NCBI GenBank assembly: GCA_900555105.1
Contig: USJP01000065.1
Span: 1-7,531 of the forward strand
DNA length: 7,531 nucleotides
DNA from: an uncultured Coriobacteriaceae bacterium
Lineage (GTDB): Bacteria > Actinomycetota > Coriobacteriia > Coriobacteriales > UMGS124
Direction: 5' to 3'
Part shown: in pieces, positions 6,218 to 7,531 of the stretch
Layout of the letters: each line of letters opens with the position of its first letter
How positions within the stretch are numbered: the stretch's first letter is position 1
The notes under the pieces: model-generated
Told to the model about the DNA's origin: nothing
Databases searched by the model: none
The model's input: only the letters and a program-made list of their open reading frames with translations
Translations under genes and position numbers: made by a program

Positions 6218-7013
6218 TTACTGTGCCTTGCGGGCCTTTACGCGAAACATGGGGGTGGATGCGTAGTTCACACGCTCCTCGGGTGAGAACACACGCTCCC
6301 ACACCTGGGGGTCAACCTCGATCTGAGTTGCTCCGAGCTCGCGCAGCACGCCTTCGTCCCAAGCGGGGCGCTCCACGGGGGAGAGCGGCATCTGACGTGC
6401 GATATCTTCCATCGCGTCGATGTCGGTCCCTATGTACTCGTCTTTGATGCCTGCCTCTTGGGTGGCTTGTCGGTCGGCCTCATAGGCCAGGCGCAATTCG
6501 GCATCATAGAGGTGTGCGTACCAGTTTGCGTCGTAATTGAGAAGCAGCCCGCCCGGCTTGAGCACGCGCAGCCACTCGGCGTAGGCACGCTCGGGATGTG
6601 GCAGGTTCCATGTGAGGTTGCGACTCACCACGACATCGAAGGTGTCATTGGCTACCTCAAGCGCCTCGGCGTCCATGCGTGTAAACCCGATGATGTCTTC
6701 CACGCCCTCAGCCTGCGCATTGGCGCGTGCCTCATCAAGCATTGCGGGCGTATAGTCGCCAGCTGTCACGCTATACCCTGCTCGTGCCAGGATAATGGAG
6801 AAGAAGCCCGGCCCGCAGCCCATGTCGAGCACACGCAGCTCCTGGGGCGCCGGGGAAGGCAGCTTCAATCTGCTCAGTGAGCTCGGCTGTCCATACTGCC
6901 TTCTGCTGGGTGCGCAGCTCGTCTTTGTTCACTTCGGAATAGCCGGAAGCACGGTTGGTCCAGTAGGCTTCGTTCTCGTCTTTGAGCTGCTCGCAGCTCG
7001 ACTGGTCCGTCAT
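6218..7013 (-). pseudogene. Frameshifted class I SAM-dependent methyltransferase
   Basis: The gene is read in two minus-strand frames. From the ATG at 7013-7011, with GAGGAGG 8 bases upstream, the first frame gives the family-typical N-terminus LKDENEAYWTNRASGYSEVN and runs to ELTEQIEAAFPG. The match then moves to the +1 frame as APQELRVLDMGCGPGFFS, reading to the stop at 6220-6218. The total is 796 bases, one more than 265 codons. Removing one C from either CCCC run (complement of 6844-6847 or 6852-6855) restores a continuous 264-aa protein. Motif I is VLDMGCGPG (about 61-69), followed by DAEAL, TFDVVVSRNLTWNLPHPERA and LRVLKPGG, as in Methyltransf_11 proteins. The substrate is unknown. An alternative start at 7088 would add 25 residues. 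It is probably co-transcribed with the paralogue upstream. The break may be a real mutation, phase variation or a sequencing error. Confidence 0.85.
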
Positions 7014-7099
7014 AGACATTGCCTCCTCGGTGTCGCTGAGACATCCGGCGGCCTGCCCCGTCGCGGCACCGCGCGTCTCGTTTGCCATATGTCCCAACC

Positions 7100-7531
7100 T
7101 TACTTTTCCGCCGTGATGATGAACATGCGCGTGGGGTTGTAGAACTTGTCGGGGTTGGCAAAGACGCGGTCGGAAACGTCCTGGTCAAGTGTGATATCTC
7201 GGAAGCCAGCGTTGTAGAGAAGCTGCAGGTCCCAGTCGGGGCGCGCGGGCTGCTCGCCTGCGAGGTGTTCCTTGATGTGCTCGTATTCGGCCATGAGGCT
7301 GCGCTCGATGGAGGAGTGTGCGTTCTCCTCGGGCAGGTTGAGCTCCGCAAGCGGCTTCTCGTGGCAATAGTCGCCGTCGAAGTTGATGAGGCAACCGCCC
7401 GACTTGAGCAAGTTGTACCAATGCGTGTACGCCTGGTCGAGGTGAGGCAGCGTCCACGTGAGGTTACGGGTGACGATGCAGTCGAACGTCTCGGGCTCAA
7501 ACGTGGGGTTTTCGGCCTCCCTAACCTGGAA
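7100..7531 (-). CDS. Class I SAM-dependent methyltransferase, C-terminal part (5' end beyond window)
   Basis: The frame is open from the window edge to the stop at 7102-7100, giving 143 residues beginning FQVREAENPTFEPETFDCIV. It is paralogous to the neighbouring downstream methyltransferase: TFDCIVTRNLTWTLPHLDQA here aligns with TFDVVVSRNLTWNLPHPERA there, and LLKSGGCLINFDGDY aligns with VLKPGGLLLNYDANW. The SAM-binding GxGxG motif would lie upstream of the window. The C-terminus YNPTRMFIITAEK closes the fold. The next gene begins 86 bases downstream on the same strand, so the two probably form an operon produced by tandem duplication. The methyl acceptor cannot be inferred. Confidence 0.88.
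   Translation of the reverse strand, partial: FQVREAENPTFEPETFDCIVTRNLTWTLPHLDQAYTHWYNLLKSGGCLINFDGDYCHEKPLAELNLPEENAHSSIERSLMAEYEHIKEHLAGEQPARPDWDLQLLYNAGFRDITLDQDVSDRVFANPDKFYNPTRMFIITAEK

Noticed and set aside
7014..7088. N-terminal extension of the frameshifted methyltransferase from the ATG at 7088
   Set aside because: The extra 25 residues do not look family-typical, and a stronger Shine-Dalgarno site precedes the ATG at 7013; kept only as an alternative.

Overview
The window is GC-rich and carries compact bacterial genes with Shine-Dalgarno sites. Protein style suggests a member of the Coriobacteriia (Actinomycetota; Collinsella/Olsenella-like). That placement is inferred from remembered family resemblance, not from a marker gene. 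No rRNA, tRNA or CRISPR array was seen.

Left part (1-1576): one minus-strand gene encodes a 387-residue protein with an AbiEi-like layout and a C-terminal DUF559/Vsr-like nuclease fold. Two small related repeat elements bracket it in opposite orientation. Element A (1 to about 127) ends at the stop codon and element B (1421-1576) lies upstream of the start. Their gene-facing ends form a perfect 20-bp inverted repeat (98-117 and 1433-1452). Each element also has its own terminal inverted repeats, a shared 15-bp core and a small hairpin beside the core. This looks like a gene cassette mobilised by, or embedded between, MITE-like elements, and it is the most unusual part of the window.

Middle part (1611-4571): a perfect TATAAT box precedes a PaaI-type hot-dog thioesterase (1667-2086, +). 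A trigger-factor-like chaperone without an obvious PPIase domain follows (2237-3355, +). A strong bidirectional terminator (around 3450-3500), with an extra competing arm upstream, separates it from a convergent LysR-type regulator (3630-4571, -).

Right part (4572-7531): divergent from the LysR gene is a membrane-anchored FtsH-like AAA ATPase (4783-5997, +). It has complete ATPase motifs but stops before the zinc protease domain. A second bidirectional terminator (6144-6188) separates it from two tandem, paralogous class I SAM-dependent methyltransferases on the minus strand. The downstream copy (6218-7013) is broken by a 1-base frameshift at a C-rich run. The upstream copy (7100-7531) is cut off by the window edge.

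The genes do not form one obvious pathway. The thioesterase and chaperone may share a transcript, the LysR regulator may control the divergent FtsH-like gene, and the two methyltransferases probably form an operon.
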